From assembly GCF_000341105.1 (NCBI RefSeq), contig NZ_ANBB01000001.1:1-64000 (forward strand): DNA of 64,000 bases, written 5' to 3'. Below are positions 24,855 through 32,889 of the stretch, piece after piece. Position 1 is the first letter of the stretch, and each line of letters begins with the position of its first letter. Origin of the DNA: Nocardiopsis potens DSM 45234 (GTDB lineage: Bacteria; Actinomycetota; Actinomycetes; Streptosporangiales; Streptosporangiaceae). The position numbers and the translations under genes were made by a program. The notes beneath the pieces were generated by a model, which saw nothing but the letters and a program-made list of their open reading frames with translations, had not been told where the DNA came from and searched no databases.

Positions 24855-26141
24855 ATGCGCATCCCAGCACGGATCGGTGCGGCGGCCCTGGCCGCCGCGG
24901 TCGCCTGCACGGGGCCCGGGGCCGCCGCGGCGGAGGCCGGCCGGGCCGCGGACGGCCGCTGCCCGACCCTCTCGGAGGATCTGGAGTGGTACGGCGGCAA
25001 CCGCGCCGAACTGCAGCGGGTCATCGACGAACTGGGCGTCTGCGGTGAGGACGGCGGGGGCGGCGGGCGCGGCGGCGACCGGCCGGTGGCCGCGTTCGAC
25101 TGGGACGACACGGTCACCAAGAACGACGTCACCGACGCGACGCTGGTCTGGGCGCTGCAGCACGACGAGATCCTCCGCCCCGCCGACTGGAGCGGCGTCA
25201 GCCCGTGGCTGACCCCGGCGGCCGACCGGGCGCTGACCGAGGCCTGCGGCACGGAGGTGCCGGTCGACGAACCGCTGCCCACCTCCACCGAGGCCGGCTG
25301 CGCCGACGAGATCCTCTCCATCCGCGGCGAGGCGCGGACGATGAGCGGCGAGCGCGCCTTCGAAGGCCGGTGGAACCACCGCCGCACGGTCCCGGAGTAC
25401 GCCTGGGTCCCGCAGCTGTTCGCCGGGCGCACCCCGGAGGAGGTCCGCGAGATCGCCCGGAAGGCGCGCAGGCGCGCGCTGGCCGCCCCGGTCGGCGCCG
25501 TGCAGCGGGTCGGTACGCACACCGTCCCCGGCTACGTCCGCTACTACCCGCAGCAGCGCGACCTGATCCGCACCCTGCGCCGGGCCGGGTTCGACGTCCA
25601 CATCGTCTCGGCCGGCTTCGAGCCGATCGCCGAGGTCTGGGCGGCCGGCGTCGGCGTCCCGCCGTCGCGCACCATCGCGATCCGCAGCGTCCTGGACGGC
25701 GGCCGGATCACCACCCGCAACGAAGGGTGCGGCGGCACCGAGGGCGGCCGGGGCGAGGTCATCCCCTACATCGAGGGCAAGCGCTGCTGGGTCAACCAGG
25801 AGATCTTCGGCGTCGACGGCCCCGACGCCTGGGAGCGGCAGGACGCCGGCCGCCGCATCGCACTGGGCTCCGGCGACTCCGACACCGACGTCTCCTTCGT
25901 CTCCGACGCGACCCATGCCCGCCTGGTCGTCAACCGCAACCAGGACGAGATCATGTGCCGCGCCTACGACGACGCCGACGGCGCCTGGCTGGTCAACCCG
26001 ATGTTCATCGACCCCCTCCCGCAGCGGACCGACCCCTACCCCTGCTCCACCACCGGCTACACCCGCCCCAACGGCGGCACCGCCCCGGTCCTCCGCGACG
26101 ACGGCACCGCCATCCCGGACCAGCAGGACACCGCCCACTGA
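24855..26141 (+). CDS. secreted HAD-superfamily phosphatase
   Basis: A 428-residue exported hydrolase. A signal peptide (MRIPARIGAAALAAAVACTG, cleavage near AAAAEA) precedes a HAD fold with motif I FDWDDTVTKNDVTD (nucleophile Asp82, acid Asp84), motif II around HIVSAGFEPIAEV, and motif IV LGSGDSDTDVSF. The large cap between motifs I and II and the overall size recall secreted phosphorylcholine phosphatases and related enzymes. It probably releases phosphate from small phosphoesters outside the cell. Several paired cysteines (in TEACGTEV, EAGCADEI, NEGCGG and GKRCWV) fit an extracytoplasmic protein. GGAGGA (24845-24850) precedes the ATG. Substrate not known. Confidence 0.8.
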   Translation: MRIPARIGAAALAAAVACTGPGAAAAEAGRAADGRCPTLSEDLEWYGGNRAELQRVIDELGVCGEDGGGGGRGGDRPVAAFDWDDTVTKNDVTDATLVWALQHDEILRPADWSGVSPWLTPAADRALTEACGTEVPVDEPLPTSTEAGCADEILSIRGEARTMSGERAFEGRWNHRRTVPEYAWVPQLFAGRTPEEVREIARKARRRALAAPVGAVQRVGTHTVPGYVRYYPQQRDLIRTLRRAGFDVHIVSAGFEPIAEVWAAGVGVPPSRTIAIRSVLDGGRITTRNEGCGGTEGGRGEVIPYIEGKRCWVNQEIFGVDGPDAWERQDAGRRIALGSGDSDTDVSFVSDATHARLVVNRNQDEIMCRAYDDADGAWLVNPMFIDPLPQRTDPYPCSTTGYTRPNGGTAPVLRDDGTAIPDQQDTAH

Positions 26142-26264
26142 CCCGGGCCGCCCCGGCCGCCTTCCGCCGCCGCCCCGCACCGCGTTCGGCGCCCGCGGCA
26201 GAGCGGAGAGGGCATGTCCTCCGGACCCGCGGCCGCCGCGGTGCCGGCGGCGGGCCGGCCGGGG

Positions 26265-27641
26265 TCAGGCGGCCGCCGGGTCCGCGAGGTGGCCGTCCGG
26301 GCGGACGAGGCCGGCTTCGGTGCGGACGTGCCCGCCGCCGCGCAGCCGCTCGAACAGGGTGCCGCCGTCCTCCAGGCGCAGGTTGCGGACGCGTCCGCCG
26401 GTCGCGTAGGCGACGTTCAGCCCCGAGAGGCGCTCGGCCAGCTCCCGGGACATGTCCGGGGACGTCGCGATCAGTCCGCTCACCACTGCGCGCAGCGCCT
26501 GGCCCTCAGCGGAGTACGCCGTCATCAGCGCGGTCTGGGCGCGGGTGTGTTCGAGCAGGTCGGCGCCGACCGGGTGGCGTTCCTCGTGGTAGGTGTCGAG
26601 CAGCGGCCCGTCGGCGCGGCCGGTGGCGACGGCGGCGAGCTTCCAGCCGAGGTTGTGCGCGTCCTGGATGCCGACGTTCATGCCGACGCCGCCGGTCGGG
26701 AAGTGCATGTGGGCCGCGTCCCCGGCCAGCAGCACGTTGCCCGCGCGGTAGGCCGCGGCCTGCCGGGTCGCGTTGCCGAAGCGCGACAGCCACACCGGGT
26801 CGCGCATGCCGAAGTCGGTGCCGGTGATGCGCCGGACCGTCGCCCGCAGTTCGTCGAGGGTGAGATCGCCGGGCCACTCCGGCCGGTCGGTGAGCGGGTC
26901 GCTGCCGGCGAGGCGGTGGATCCCGCCCGGCAGCGGCACGACCAGCAGGCCGCCCCCGGTGCCGGAGAAGGAGGCGGCGCCGCGCTCCGGCGGGGCGTCG
27001 AGCACCACGTCGCCGAGCCAGCCCCACGTCGTGGCGTCGGTACCGGGGAAGTCGATGCCCGCGGCCGTCCGGACCGTGCTGCGGGTCCCGTCGCAGCCGA
27101 CGACGTAGCGTGCCGGGACGACCTCCCCGTCCGCGAGCACGACGCCGCCCGCCGCCCCGGCGCCGTCGCGGGCGAGGCCCGCGACCCGGCAGCCCCGGCG
27201 GACGGCGGCGCCCATCCGCCGGGCCCGGGCTTCGAGGATCTCCTCGGACCGGGCCTGCAGCAGCGCGAGGGTGAAGGGGTACGGGGTGTCCAGCACCGAG
27301 AAGTCCATCCGGTCCGGCAGTCCGCCGAAGTGCCCGTCGGGAATGCGCACCCCCTCCGCCAGGAACGGCTCCGCGATGCCGCGGCTGTCGAAGATCTCGA
27401 TGGTGCGGGGGTGGATGGTGAGCGCCTTCGAATGGGGGTCCCGTTCCCGTCGGCTCTCCAGGACCGTCACGGACGCCCCGCCCAGCCGCAGTTCCCCGGC
27501 GAGCCACAGCCCGGTCGGCCCGGCCCCCACGATGACGACGTCGTCCACCGCTCCGCCGCGCCCGTCCGGTACCGGCGCCGCGCCTGCCGCACCCGCGTCT
27601 CCCACGTCTCCCACACCCTCCGCATGAGCGTTCTTGGTCAC
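26265..27641 (-). CDS. class A FAD monooxygenase, rifampicin-monooxygenase-like
   Basis: A 458-residue group A flavoprotein hydroxylase. FAD motifs are in order: GxGxxG in VIVGAGPTGLWLAG (about residues 36-49), the DG motif GCDGTRSTVR, and the GD motif LLAGDAAHMHFPTGGVGMNVG. Its closest recognisable group is the Rox/PheA-TfdB-type enzymes, which hydroxylate aromatic substrates, including antibiotics. Those usually run on after LVRPDGH with a short terminal helix; here the protein ends 6 residues after that motif, so the C-terminus is slightly short. It is transcribed divergently from a TetR gene with two shared operators, which suggests drug- or aromatic-inducible expression. Confidence 0.85.
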   Translation of the reverse strand: MTKNAHAEGVGDVGDAGAAGAAPVPDGRGGAVDDVVIVGAGPTGLWLAGELRLGGASVTVLESRRERDPHSKALTIHPRTIEIFDSRGIAEPFLAEGVRIPDGHFGGLPDRMDFSVLDTPYPFTLALLQARSEEILEARARRMGAAVRRGCRVAGLARDGAGAAGGVVLADGEVVPARYVVGCDGTRSTVRTAAGIDFPGTDATTWGWLGDVVLDAPPERGAASFSGTGGGLLVVPLPGGIHRLAGSDPLTDRPEWPGDLTLDELRATVRRITGTDFGMRDPVWLSRFGNATRQAAAYRAGNVLLAGDAAHMHFPTGGVGMNVGIQDAHNLGWKLAAVATGRADGPLLDTYHEERHPVGADLLEHTRAQTALMTAYSAEGQALRAVVSGLIATSPDMSRELAERLSGLNVAYATGGRVRNLRLEDGGTLFERLRGGGHVRTEAGLVRPDGHLADPAAA

Positions 27642-27648
27642 TGACCAA
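27634..27648. promoter_or_regulatory. operator O1 of the TetR/monooxygenase pair
   Basis: TTGGTCACTGACCAA is a perfect 15-bp palindrome (one central base). It sits just before the monooxygenase start (27641) on the reverse strand and overlaps its first codons. Confidence 0.75.
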
Positions 27649-27668
27649 CATGTGGTGACGAGTACACT
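27641..27668 (+). promoter_or_regulatory. promoter of the TetR gene, probably leaderless
   Basis: CTGACC (27641-27646), 16 bases, TACACT (27663-27668) place the start of transcription at or next to the GTG at 27675. No ribosome binding site fits between. Confidence 0.5.
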
Positions 27669-27669
27669 A

Positions 27670-27680
27670 GGTCAGTGACC
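27670..27680. promoter_or_regulatory. operator O2 overlapping the TetR start codon
   Basis: GGTCAGTGACC is a perfect palindrome sharing GGTCA/TGACC arms with O1; the centres are 34 bp apart. It covers the GTG at 27675, so repressor binding would block its own transcription. Confidence 0.7.
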
Positions 27681-28250
27681 AAGAGTCAAGCGGATGTGGT
27701 GCGGACGGCCCTGGACGTCCTCGACGAGCGCGGCGCGGCCGCCGTCTCCCTGCGCGCCATCGCGCAGCGGCTCGGAGTGCGGATGAACACCGTCCTCTGG
27801 CACGCGAAGAGCAAGGCCAGGCTGGAGGAGCTGATGGCCGACGCGATCGTCGCGGGCGTCCCGCTCGACGGCCTGCCGGAGCACTGGCGCGACCGCGCGG
27901 CCGAGATCGCGCGCCGCTACCGCCGCGCCCTGCTGGCCCACCGCGACGGCGCGGCCGTCGTGGCCGGCACCTACGCGGCCGAACCGGCCACCCTGGACGT
28001 CGCCGAGGCGCTCGTCGCGGCCCTGCTCGACGGCGGCATGTCCGACCGCGAGGCCGCCTGGACGAGTTGGAGCCTCGTCTACTTCGTCCTCGGACTGACC
28101 CAGGAGGAGCAGGCCCTGCCCGACCGGGCGATCCGCACCCGCGACGTGGGTCCGCGCCCCGCGCTGAAGCGGGTGTTCCCCCTGCTGGCCGAGGAGTCCT
28201 TCGAGGAGCGGTTCGAGTTCGGCGTCGCCAGGCTCCTGGCCGACCACTGA
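27675..28250 (+). CDS. TetR-family repressor of the adjacent monooxygenase
   Basis: A 191-residue repressor with an N-terminal helix-turn-helix (AVSLRAIAQRLGVRMNTVLWH, residues about 25-45) and a C-terminal ligand domain like that of tetracycline-repressor-class proteins. Its start overlaps operator O2, and the divergent gene start overlaps O1, so it most likely represses both genes and is released by the monooxygenase substrate. The start is assigned to GTG 27675 from the helix-turn-helix spacing; translation seems to be leaderless. Confidence 0.88.
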   Translation: MTKSQADVVRTALDVLDERGAAAVSLRAIAQRLGVRMNTVLWHAKSKARLEELMADAIVAGVPLDGLPEHWRDRAAEIARRYRRALLAHRDGAAVVAGTYAAEPATLDVAEALVAALLDGGMSDREAAWTSWSLVYFVLGLTQEEQALPDRAIRTRDVGPRPALKRVFPLLAEESFEERFEFGVARLLADH

Positions 28251-28295
28251 ACGGCCCCCGGTCCTGCCGCCTCCGGCGCGCCGGCCCCCGCGGCC

Positions 28296-29060
28296 TCAGC
28301 GGTGCGGGCGGAGGGCTTCGCGGATGCGGGGGGCGTGGCGGCGGATGTGGGCGATGTCGCGGCGGTAGAGGTCCGCGTGGCCCTGCCGGACGTCCTCGGT
28401 GAACTTGGGGTCGCCTGCGGCGGCGCGGGCGAGCATGAGGTCGACCAGGGCCTGGAGGCGGTCGGCGATCTCCCCGGGGAGGCGTTCGCGGGCGTCGGGG
28501 GCCAGGCCGTAGGCGTCGCAGAACAGGCGGGCGCGGCGGGCCCGCTCGGCAGGGGAGCCGAAGCCGTCAGGGTTGCCGGGGGCGGTGAAGGGGGCGAAGC
28601 GGTAGAGGGCGTAGGCGATGTCCCAGCTGCGCGGTCCCGGGTGGGCGGCCTCGAAGTCGATGACCGCGACCGCCTTGCCGCCGCGGAAGACGCAGTTGTA
28701 CGGGGCGAAGTCGCCGTGGCAGACCGTCTCGGCGGGGGACCGCGGGGGGAGCATCCAGGTGCCGCCGCGGTGGTCGAAGCCGGCCGCGGCGTCGTGCAGG
28801 GCGCGCAGCAGCCCGGCCGCGCCGGCCAGCGCCCCCTCGGAGCGGACCGCCGTCTTGAGCGGGTAGTTCCCCGCCTCGCCCTCGATGTACTCGACCGCCT
28901 CCGTGCCGCCTTCCAGGGAGAGCGGGGCGGGGGCCCCGGTGAAGCCCGCGGCGCGGAGGTGGCGGAGCAGGCGGTGGACGGTGGGCGTCCAGGGGCCCGC
29001 GGCGCGCAGGACCCGGCCTCCGGCGATCTCGACGTGTCCGATCTCCGCCTCCTCCGCAGG
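28296..29060 (-). CDS. aminoglycoside-phosphotransferase-fold kinase, start missing
   Basis: The frame encodes a PF01636-type kinase: GPWTPTVHRLLRHLRAAGF, then EYIEGEAGNYPL, the Brenner motif CHGDFAPYNCVF (catalytic Asp) and VIDFEAAHPGPRSWDIAYAL (metal-binding DFE). The C-terminal half is complete. The 5' end is odd: the frame stays open to the tRNA-Val terminator, but no ATG, GTG or TTG occurs in it before the conserved region, and the only good early GTG (MARRPCGGG) is in another frame. Either a frameshift lies near codon 15 or the 5' end was replaced when the gene came to lie beside the tRNA cluster. Related proteins phosphorylate small molecules; substrate unknown. Confidence 0.65.
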   Translation of the reverse strand, partial: PAEEAEIGHVEIAGGRVLRAAGPWTPTVHRLLRHLRAAGFTGAPAPLSLEGGTEAVEYIEGEAGNYPLKTAVRSEGALAGAAGLLRALHDAAAGFDHRGGTWMLPPRSPAETVCHGDFAPYNCVFRGGKAVAVIDFEAAHPGPRSWDIAYALYRFAPFTAPGNPDGFGSPAERARRARLFCDAYGLAPDARERLPGEIADRLQALVDLMLARAAAGDPKFTEDVRQGHADLYRRDIAHIRRHAPRIREALRPHR

Positions 29061-29100
29061 GCCGCCGCGCCACCCGGGCCCGGGGGCCGGGGAACGCGAA

Positions 29101-29130
29101 CGGCAGGCCAGAGCATTCTCTGACCTGCCG
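29101..29130 (-). terminator. terminator of the tRNA cluster
   Basis: A 13-bp stem (29101-29113 with 29118-29130, one G-T pair) with a 4-base loop lies 6 bp after the tRNA-Val CCA end. Confidence 0.75.
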
Positions 29131-29136
29131 TCGAGG

Positions 29137-29213
29137 TGGTGGGCGATACAGGATTCGAACCTGTGACCTCTACCGTGTCAAGGTAGCGCTCTAACCAACT
29201 GAGCTAACCGCCC
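29137..29213 (-). tRNA. tRNA-Val (GAC)
   Basis: A cloverleaf reads on the reverse strand: acceptor GGGCGGT/ATCGCCC, anticodon stem CTACC/GGTAG around TTGACAC (anticodon GAC), T-arm ACAGG-TTCGAAT-CCTGT. The 3' CCA is encoded. Confidence 0.95.
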
Positions 29214-29234
29214 GGGTTTCCCCGGAACAAGGGG

Positions 29235-29309
29235 TGGAGGCGGAGACGGGAATCGAACCCGTGTACAGGGATTTGCAGTCCCTTGCCTAAGCCACTCGGC
29301 CACTCCGCC
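29235..29309 (-). tRNA. tRNA-Cys (GCA)
   Basis: Acceptor GGCGGAG/CTCCGCC, anticodon stem AGGGA/TCCCT around CTGCAAA (anticodon GCA), T-arm ACGGG-TTCGATT-CCCGT, discriminator U and encoded CCA, all as expected for bacterial tRNA-Cys. Confidence 0.95.
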
Positions 29310-29342
29310 GCGAGCACGTGGCCTCGCGAGTGCCTCTCTCCG

Positions 29343-29415
29343 AGCGGACGACGGGATTCGAACCCGCGACCCTCACCTTGGCAAGGTGATGCTCTACCAG
29401 CTGAGCCACGTCCGC
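29343..29415 (-). tRNA. tRNA-Gly (GCC), copy 1
   Basis: Acceptor GCGGACG/CGTCCGC, anticodon arm CACCTTGCCAAGGTG with GCC, T-arm GCGGG-TTCGAAT-CCCGT, discriminator U. CCA is not encoded. Identical to the copy at 29476-29548. Confidence 0.95.
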
Positions 29416-29475
29416 GTGATACGCGGGGGCGAACCCCCCGTACCCTGTTTTGTTGCGAGCCGCCAGGCGGCTCAG

Positions 29476-29548
29476 AGCGGACGACGGGATTCGAACCCGC
29501 GACCCTCACCTTGGCAAGGTGATGCTCTACCAGCTGAGCCACGTCCGC
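29476..29548 (-). tRNA. tRNA-Gly (GCC), copy 2
   Basis: Same 73 bases as copy 1. It is the first gene of the cluster, which reads Gly-Gly-Cys-Val. Confidence 0.95.
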
Positions 29549-29607
29549 ATCGCTCTGGGGGTGCCTCCCGGGTCCTCCCGGTCGCCGCCCTCGCTGCGAT
29601 GTGTTGA

Positions 29608-29613
29608 ACTCTA
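29608..29613 (-). promoter_or_regulatory. -10 element of the tRNA cluster promoter
   Basis: On the reverse strand CGCTAGAGTT precedes the tRNA-Gly by about 60 bp; the same ten bases precede tRNA-Val(CAC) at 32471-32480. A -35 box is not clear. Confidence 0.5.
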
Positions 29614-29708
29614 GCGGACTTTCGGCGCGAGCGCGAAATCGAATCGCCAGAGGGGGTGCCGAGCGGGGGGCGGGCCGCCGCCGCTCGGGCGGGCCGGCCC
29701 GGCCGGCC

Positions 29709-30140
29709 TCACCGCTCGACGCGTGTCGGGGAGACCGGCATGTCCGGCCGGGGAGGGGCGGACAGGTACTGGCCGACCCGCTGGATCACCTTGTTCATCT
29801 CGTAGGCGATCAGGCCGACGTCGCTGTCGGTGTCGGAGAGCAGCGCCATGCACGCCCCCTCGCCCGCCGCGGCCACGAAGAGGAAGGCCCCGTCCATCTC
29901 GATGATGCTCTGCCGGATCTCTCCGGCGTTGAACTGCCGGCTGGCGCCGCCGGCCAGGCTGTGCAGGCCGGAGGCGATCGCGGCGAGGTGCTCCGCGGCG
30001 GACCGGTCCAGCCGGCTGGACGAGGCCATCAGCAGGCCGTCGGTGGACAGCACGATGGCGTGCCGTGTTCCTTGAGCCCGGGTGAGGAGGTCGTCCAGCA
30101 GCCAGCTCAGTTCGCCAGGGGCGGTGCTCCGAATGGTCAT
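29709..30140 (-). CDS. stand-alone Roadblock/LC7 protein
   Basis: A 143-residue Roadblock/LC7 domain protein, clearly related to CvnB of this window: both share HAIVxSxDGLLxxxS, a helix with AEHLAAIASGLHSLAGG, and the MALLSD and AYEMNK regions near the end. It has no conservon partners beside it, so it may join another GTPase complex or act as an extra regulator of such a switch. ATG 30140 starts the domain with only a weak GAGAG upstream. A moderately A+T-rich stretch at 30215-30260 is the likely promoter region. Confidence 0.85.
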   Translation of the reverse strand: MTIRSTAPGELSWLLDDLLTRAQGTRHAIVLSTDGLLMASSSRLDRSAAEHLAAIASGLHSLAGGASRQFNAGEIRQSIIEMDGAFLFVAAAGEGACMALLSDTDSDVGLIAYEMNKVIQRVGQYLSAPPRPDMPVSPTRVER

Positions 30141-30593
30141 GACTCTCAAGATCTGTCGTGGGGTGGGGCGGGATCGATCGTCTGGCACGGGCGTCCGCGC
30201 CGGAGGGGGCGATCCCCGTAAGCGTTGCCCAGATGATAGCCATTCGTAACCCATGTAGCCGGATTTCCGGCCTGTGTCGCGGCCGCGGACGGGTGTCCGG
30301 AGCCCGCCGGGACGTCGGTCACCTGTGCATACGGTGGCCGGAAAGACGGCCGGAAAGCGCGGCGCGGCCACTGCCGGACACGGGGCTTGCGCGGCGCGCG
30401 GCGCACCCCTAGGCCCCCTCGCGGGCCGCCCCGGGGCCGCCGGAGGAGGGGCGGGGCGCCCGGCGCCGCCCCGGCCGCGGTGCGGCCGCCGTCCCGGAAC
30501 CGTCCGGGCGGCGGGGCCGGTCGGCCCGCGCGGCGGCGGTCCGCGTGGCAGGATCGGTCCCGATCGGAACCGTCGAATGATGAGGTGAGAGCG
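30141..30593. other. divergent intergenic region, no gene seen
   Basis: It separates the Roadblock gene (reverse) from the aminotransferase gene (forward). Nothing protein-like was found. The forward-strand frame extending the aminotransferase upstream to 30387 is low-complexity Arg/Pro/Gly and is not credible. Confidence 0.4.
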
Positions 30594-31436
30594 ATGCGGG
30601 TGTGGATCGCGGGGGCAGGGTACGGCCGCGGGGCGGTCGTGGACGCCGCGGAGGCCCGGATCCCGGCCCTGGACCACGGGATCACCGTGGGCGACGGGGT
30701 CTTCGAGACCGTCAAGGGGGTCGGCGGCCAGCCCTTCGCGCTCTCCCGGCACCTGCGCCGGCTCGCCCGCTCGGCGGCCGGCATCGGCCTGCCCGAGCCC
30801 GACCTGGAGCTGCTCGCCGACGGGGTGCGCCGCGCCCTGGACGCCGCCCCCGAGGCCCAGGCGGCGCGGATCCGGATCACCATGACCGGCGGCCTCGGCC
30901 CGCTCGGCTCCGAGCGCGGCGACGCGGAGCCGACCTACATCGTCGCGGTCGCCCCGATGCCGCCGATGGCGCCGTCCACCAAGGTCGCCGTGGTGCCCTG
31001 GACGCGGAACGAGAACGGCGACCTGGCCGGGCTGAAGACGACCTCCTACGCTGGCAACGTGCGGGCGCTCGCCTACGCCAAGGAGCGGGGCGGCAGCGAG
31101 GCGATCTTCGCCAACACCGCGGGGAACCTCTGCGAGGGCACCGGCAGTAACATCTTCCTGGTGGTGCGGGGGCACCTGGTGACCCCGCCGCTGTCCGCCG
31201 GGCCGCTGGCCGGCATCACCCGCGAGCTGGTGCTGGAGTGGGCCGGGGGCGAGGAGACCGACCTGCCGATGTCGGCGCTGGAGGAGGCCTCCGAGGCCTT
31301 CCTCACCTCCACCGGCCGCGACGTGCAGCCGATCAGCGCGGTCGACGGCCGCGTGCTGCCCGCCGCACCGGGTCCGGTGACCCGCAAGACGATGGAGGTG
31401 TTCGCGGAGCGCTCCGCCTCCGACATGGACCCCTGA
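30594..31436 (+). CDS. class IV aminotransferase (aminodeoxychorismate lyase-like)
   Basis: A 280-residue PLP enzyme of fold type IV. The N-terminal DHGITVGDGVFETVK motif, the PLP-binding Lys148 in GLKTTSYAGNVRAL, and the EGTGSNIFLVVRGHLVTPPL segment are diagnostic. The group covers 4-amino-4-deoxychorismate lyase (PabC, folate or PABA synthesis) and branched-chain or D-amino-acid transaminases; length and motif details fit PabC best, but no pab gene is nearby to confirm it. ATG 30594 is preceded by GAGGTGAG. A strong hairpin ends the gene. Confidence 0.82.
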   Translation: MRVWIAGAGYGRGAVVDAAEARIPALDHGITVGDGVFETVKGVGGQPFALSRHLRRLARSAAGIGLPEPDLELLADGVRRALDAAPEAQAARIRITMTGGLGPLGSERGDAEPTYIVAVAPMPPMAPSTKVAVVPWTRNENGDLAGLKTTSYAGNVRALAYAKERGGSEAIFANTAGNLCEGTGSNIFLVVRGHLVTPPLSAGPLAGITRELVLEWAGGEETDLPMSALEEASEAFLTSTGRDVQPISAVDGRVLPAAPGPVTRKTMEVFAERSASDMDP

Positions 31437-31471
31437 TCCAGGCGCCCGGTCCGCCGGGGCCCGGGATACGG

Positions 31472-31506
31472 CGAGTGCCGCGACTCGACCGGAGTCGCGG
31501 CACTCG
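31472..31506. terminator. bidirectional terminator between aminotransferase and ssgB
   Basis: A perfect 15-bp stem (31472-31486 with 31492-31506) and 5-base loop lie between convergent genes. Confidence 0.85.
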
Positions 31507-31664
31507 TCCGTTTGCCGAGAGGCCGGGGGATATGTCGCTGATGCGGTTTGTGTCGTGGAGTGCCGGGGTAAACCACGGGTGGTCCGTGCGTGCTCGGCCG
31601 TTCCAGGCCGCGCGGCGGTGCGCCGGGGCCGCTCCCGTAGGCCCCGTGCCGGCGCGCGGGCGGA

Positions 31665-32081
31665 TCAGGAGAGGTGGCGCTCGATCTCGCTGTCCAGATC
31701 GATGTGGTCGGCCTCTTCGCCGGCCGGGACGATCTCGTAGGTGCGGTGCAGGAACTCGGCGAGCGGCGCCACCGGCGCGTCGAACTGGGCCTGGCCGAAC
31801 GGCGAGGAGAGCGCGATGTTGACGGTGCGCTCGTCGCCGCTCTTGGAGGGCCACACCTGGACGTCGCCCTCGCCGACCGGGCGGACGATGCCGACGGTCA
31901 GCAGCTCGCGGGCGAAGATCCACTCGACCGGCTCGTCCTCGCCGGTGTGGAAGGCGACCTTGATCGCGTAGGGGTCGTCAGCGGTGTAGTCGAGCCGCGC
32001 GACCAGGGGGACCGAGGTGCGCTCCGGGACCAGGAGCTGCAGGCCCAGCTCGGCGCTGGCAGTGGTGCCGCTACTGTTCAT
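31665..32081 (-). CDS. ssgB: SsgB-type sporulation and cell-division regulator
   Basis: A 138-residue SsgA-like protein. Family marks include a start with SxELGLQLLVPE, DYTADDPYAIKVAFHTG, EPVEWIFARELLTVGIVRPVGEGDVQVWP and LSSPFGQAQFDAP. SsgB marks septum sites and recruits FtsZ during sporulation-specific division in Streptomyces. It is restricted to morphologically complex actinomycetes, so it bears on the identity of the host. ATG 32081 has AAGG 11 bases upstream; a TTG three codons earlier is possible. It stands alone, convergent with the aminotransferase gene. Confidence 0.92.
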   Translation of the reverse strand: MNSSGTTASAELGLQLLVPERTSVPLVARLDYTADDPYAIKVAFHTGEDEPVEWIFARELLTVGIVRPVGEGDVQVWPSKSGDERTVNIALSSPFGQAQFDAPVAPLAEFLHRTYEIVPAGEEADHIDLDSEIERHLS

Positions 32082-32518
32082 GTTCGCCAAACCTTTTCTC
32101 GTCCGGCCCCGCGGCGCGGAACCGTATGCCGTCTCACCCGCTCCAACGCGGCCGTCCGCGATCTATGACGCGATGATCGCGGGACTTTTCGCTACCGGAT
32201 CGCCAAGGGGTGTCCAAGTACGGCCTCTGCGATCCTCGGTCACTGTAATGAGCTGCGGAAACCAGGAATTTCCGGATCATGTGTGTGCCCCGTCACCCAC
32301 GCGCGGGGGCTCCGGTGGCCTCGCCGCCGCCCGCCGTTCACATCCCCTTTGCCGAGGGGCTTTCACGTTTTACGCGCCTTTGAACGAGCGGAGCCGGTCC
32401 GGTCTGAGACCTCGGTCACACCCTGTGCGGTCCTCCGGGGACGCGGGTTGCACGAGCACCCCGACGGATGCGCTAGAGTTTTCATTGTTCGCCCCGCCGA
32501 GCAGGCGGGAAGACACCA
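32082..32518. other. intergenic region before tRNA-Val(CAC)
   Basis: No gene is seen. It should contain the ssgB promoter (about 32090-32280, a lower-G+C stretch) and the tRNA promoter with TAGAGT at 32474-32479 and possible TTGCAC at 32448-32453, a rather long 20-base spacing. Confidence 0.45.
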
Positions 32519-32592
32519 GGGCGATTAGCTCAGTTGGCTAGAGCGCGTCGTTCACACCGACGAGGTCACTGGTTCGAGTCCAGTATCGCCCA
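32519..32592 (+). tRNA. tRNA-Val (CAC)
   Basis: Acceptor GGGCGAT/ATCGCCC, anticodon stem CGTCG/CGACG around TTCACAC (anticodon CAC), T-arm ACTGG-TTCGAGT-CCAGT, discriminator A. CCA is not encoded. Confidence 0.95.
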
Positions 32593-32604
32593 CCTCTCGA
32601 CAAG

Positions 32605-32636
32605 GTCGGCTCCGATCAACCGGAGTCGGCTTTTTT
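32605..32636 (+). terminator. rho-independent terminator after tRNA-Val
   Basis: A 10-bp stem with a 6-base loop (GTCGGCTCCG pairs CGGAGTCGGC) is followed by TTTTTTCTTTT. Confidence 0.88.
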
Positions 32637-32889
32637 CTTTTGGGGTTTCGGCCGGGCCCCGGTGCCGCCGCGGCGCCCCGTCCGGGAGCGGCGCCGTGCA
32701 CCGTCTGGCCGGAGCGCCCCGCTTTCTCCCCGTCCACCCTCTCGGACCAGCCCGGAAGCCGGAAGGTTCGAGCGGGCCGGGGTGAGCTGCGCGACACCGC
32801 CGGACGGCCGGGCCCGCCCATTCAGGGCGCGGTGCGACCGGAAAGAGGCGGTCCGATACGGGGACGCCGGTCCGAGCGGCCCCCGGGGG

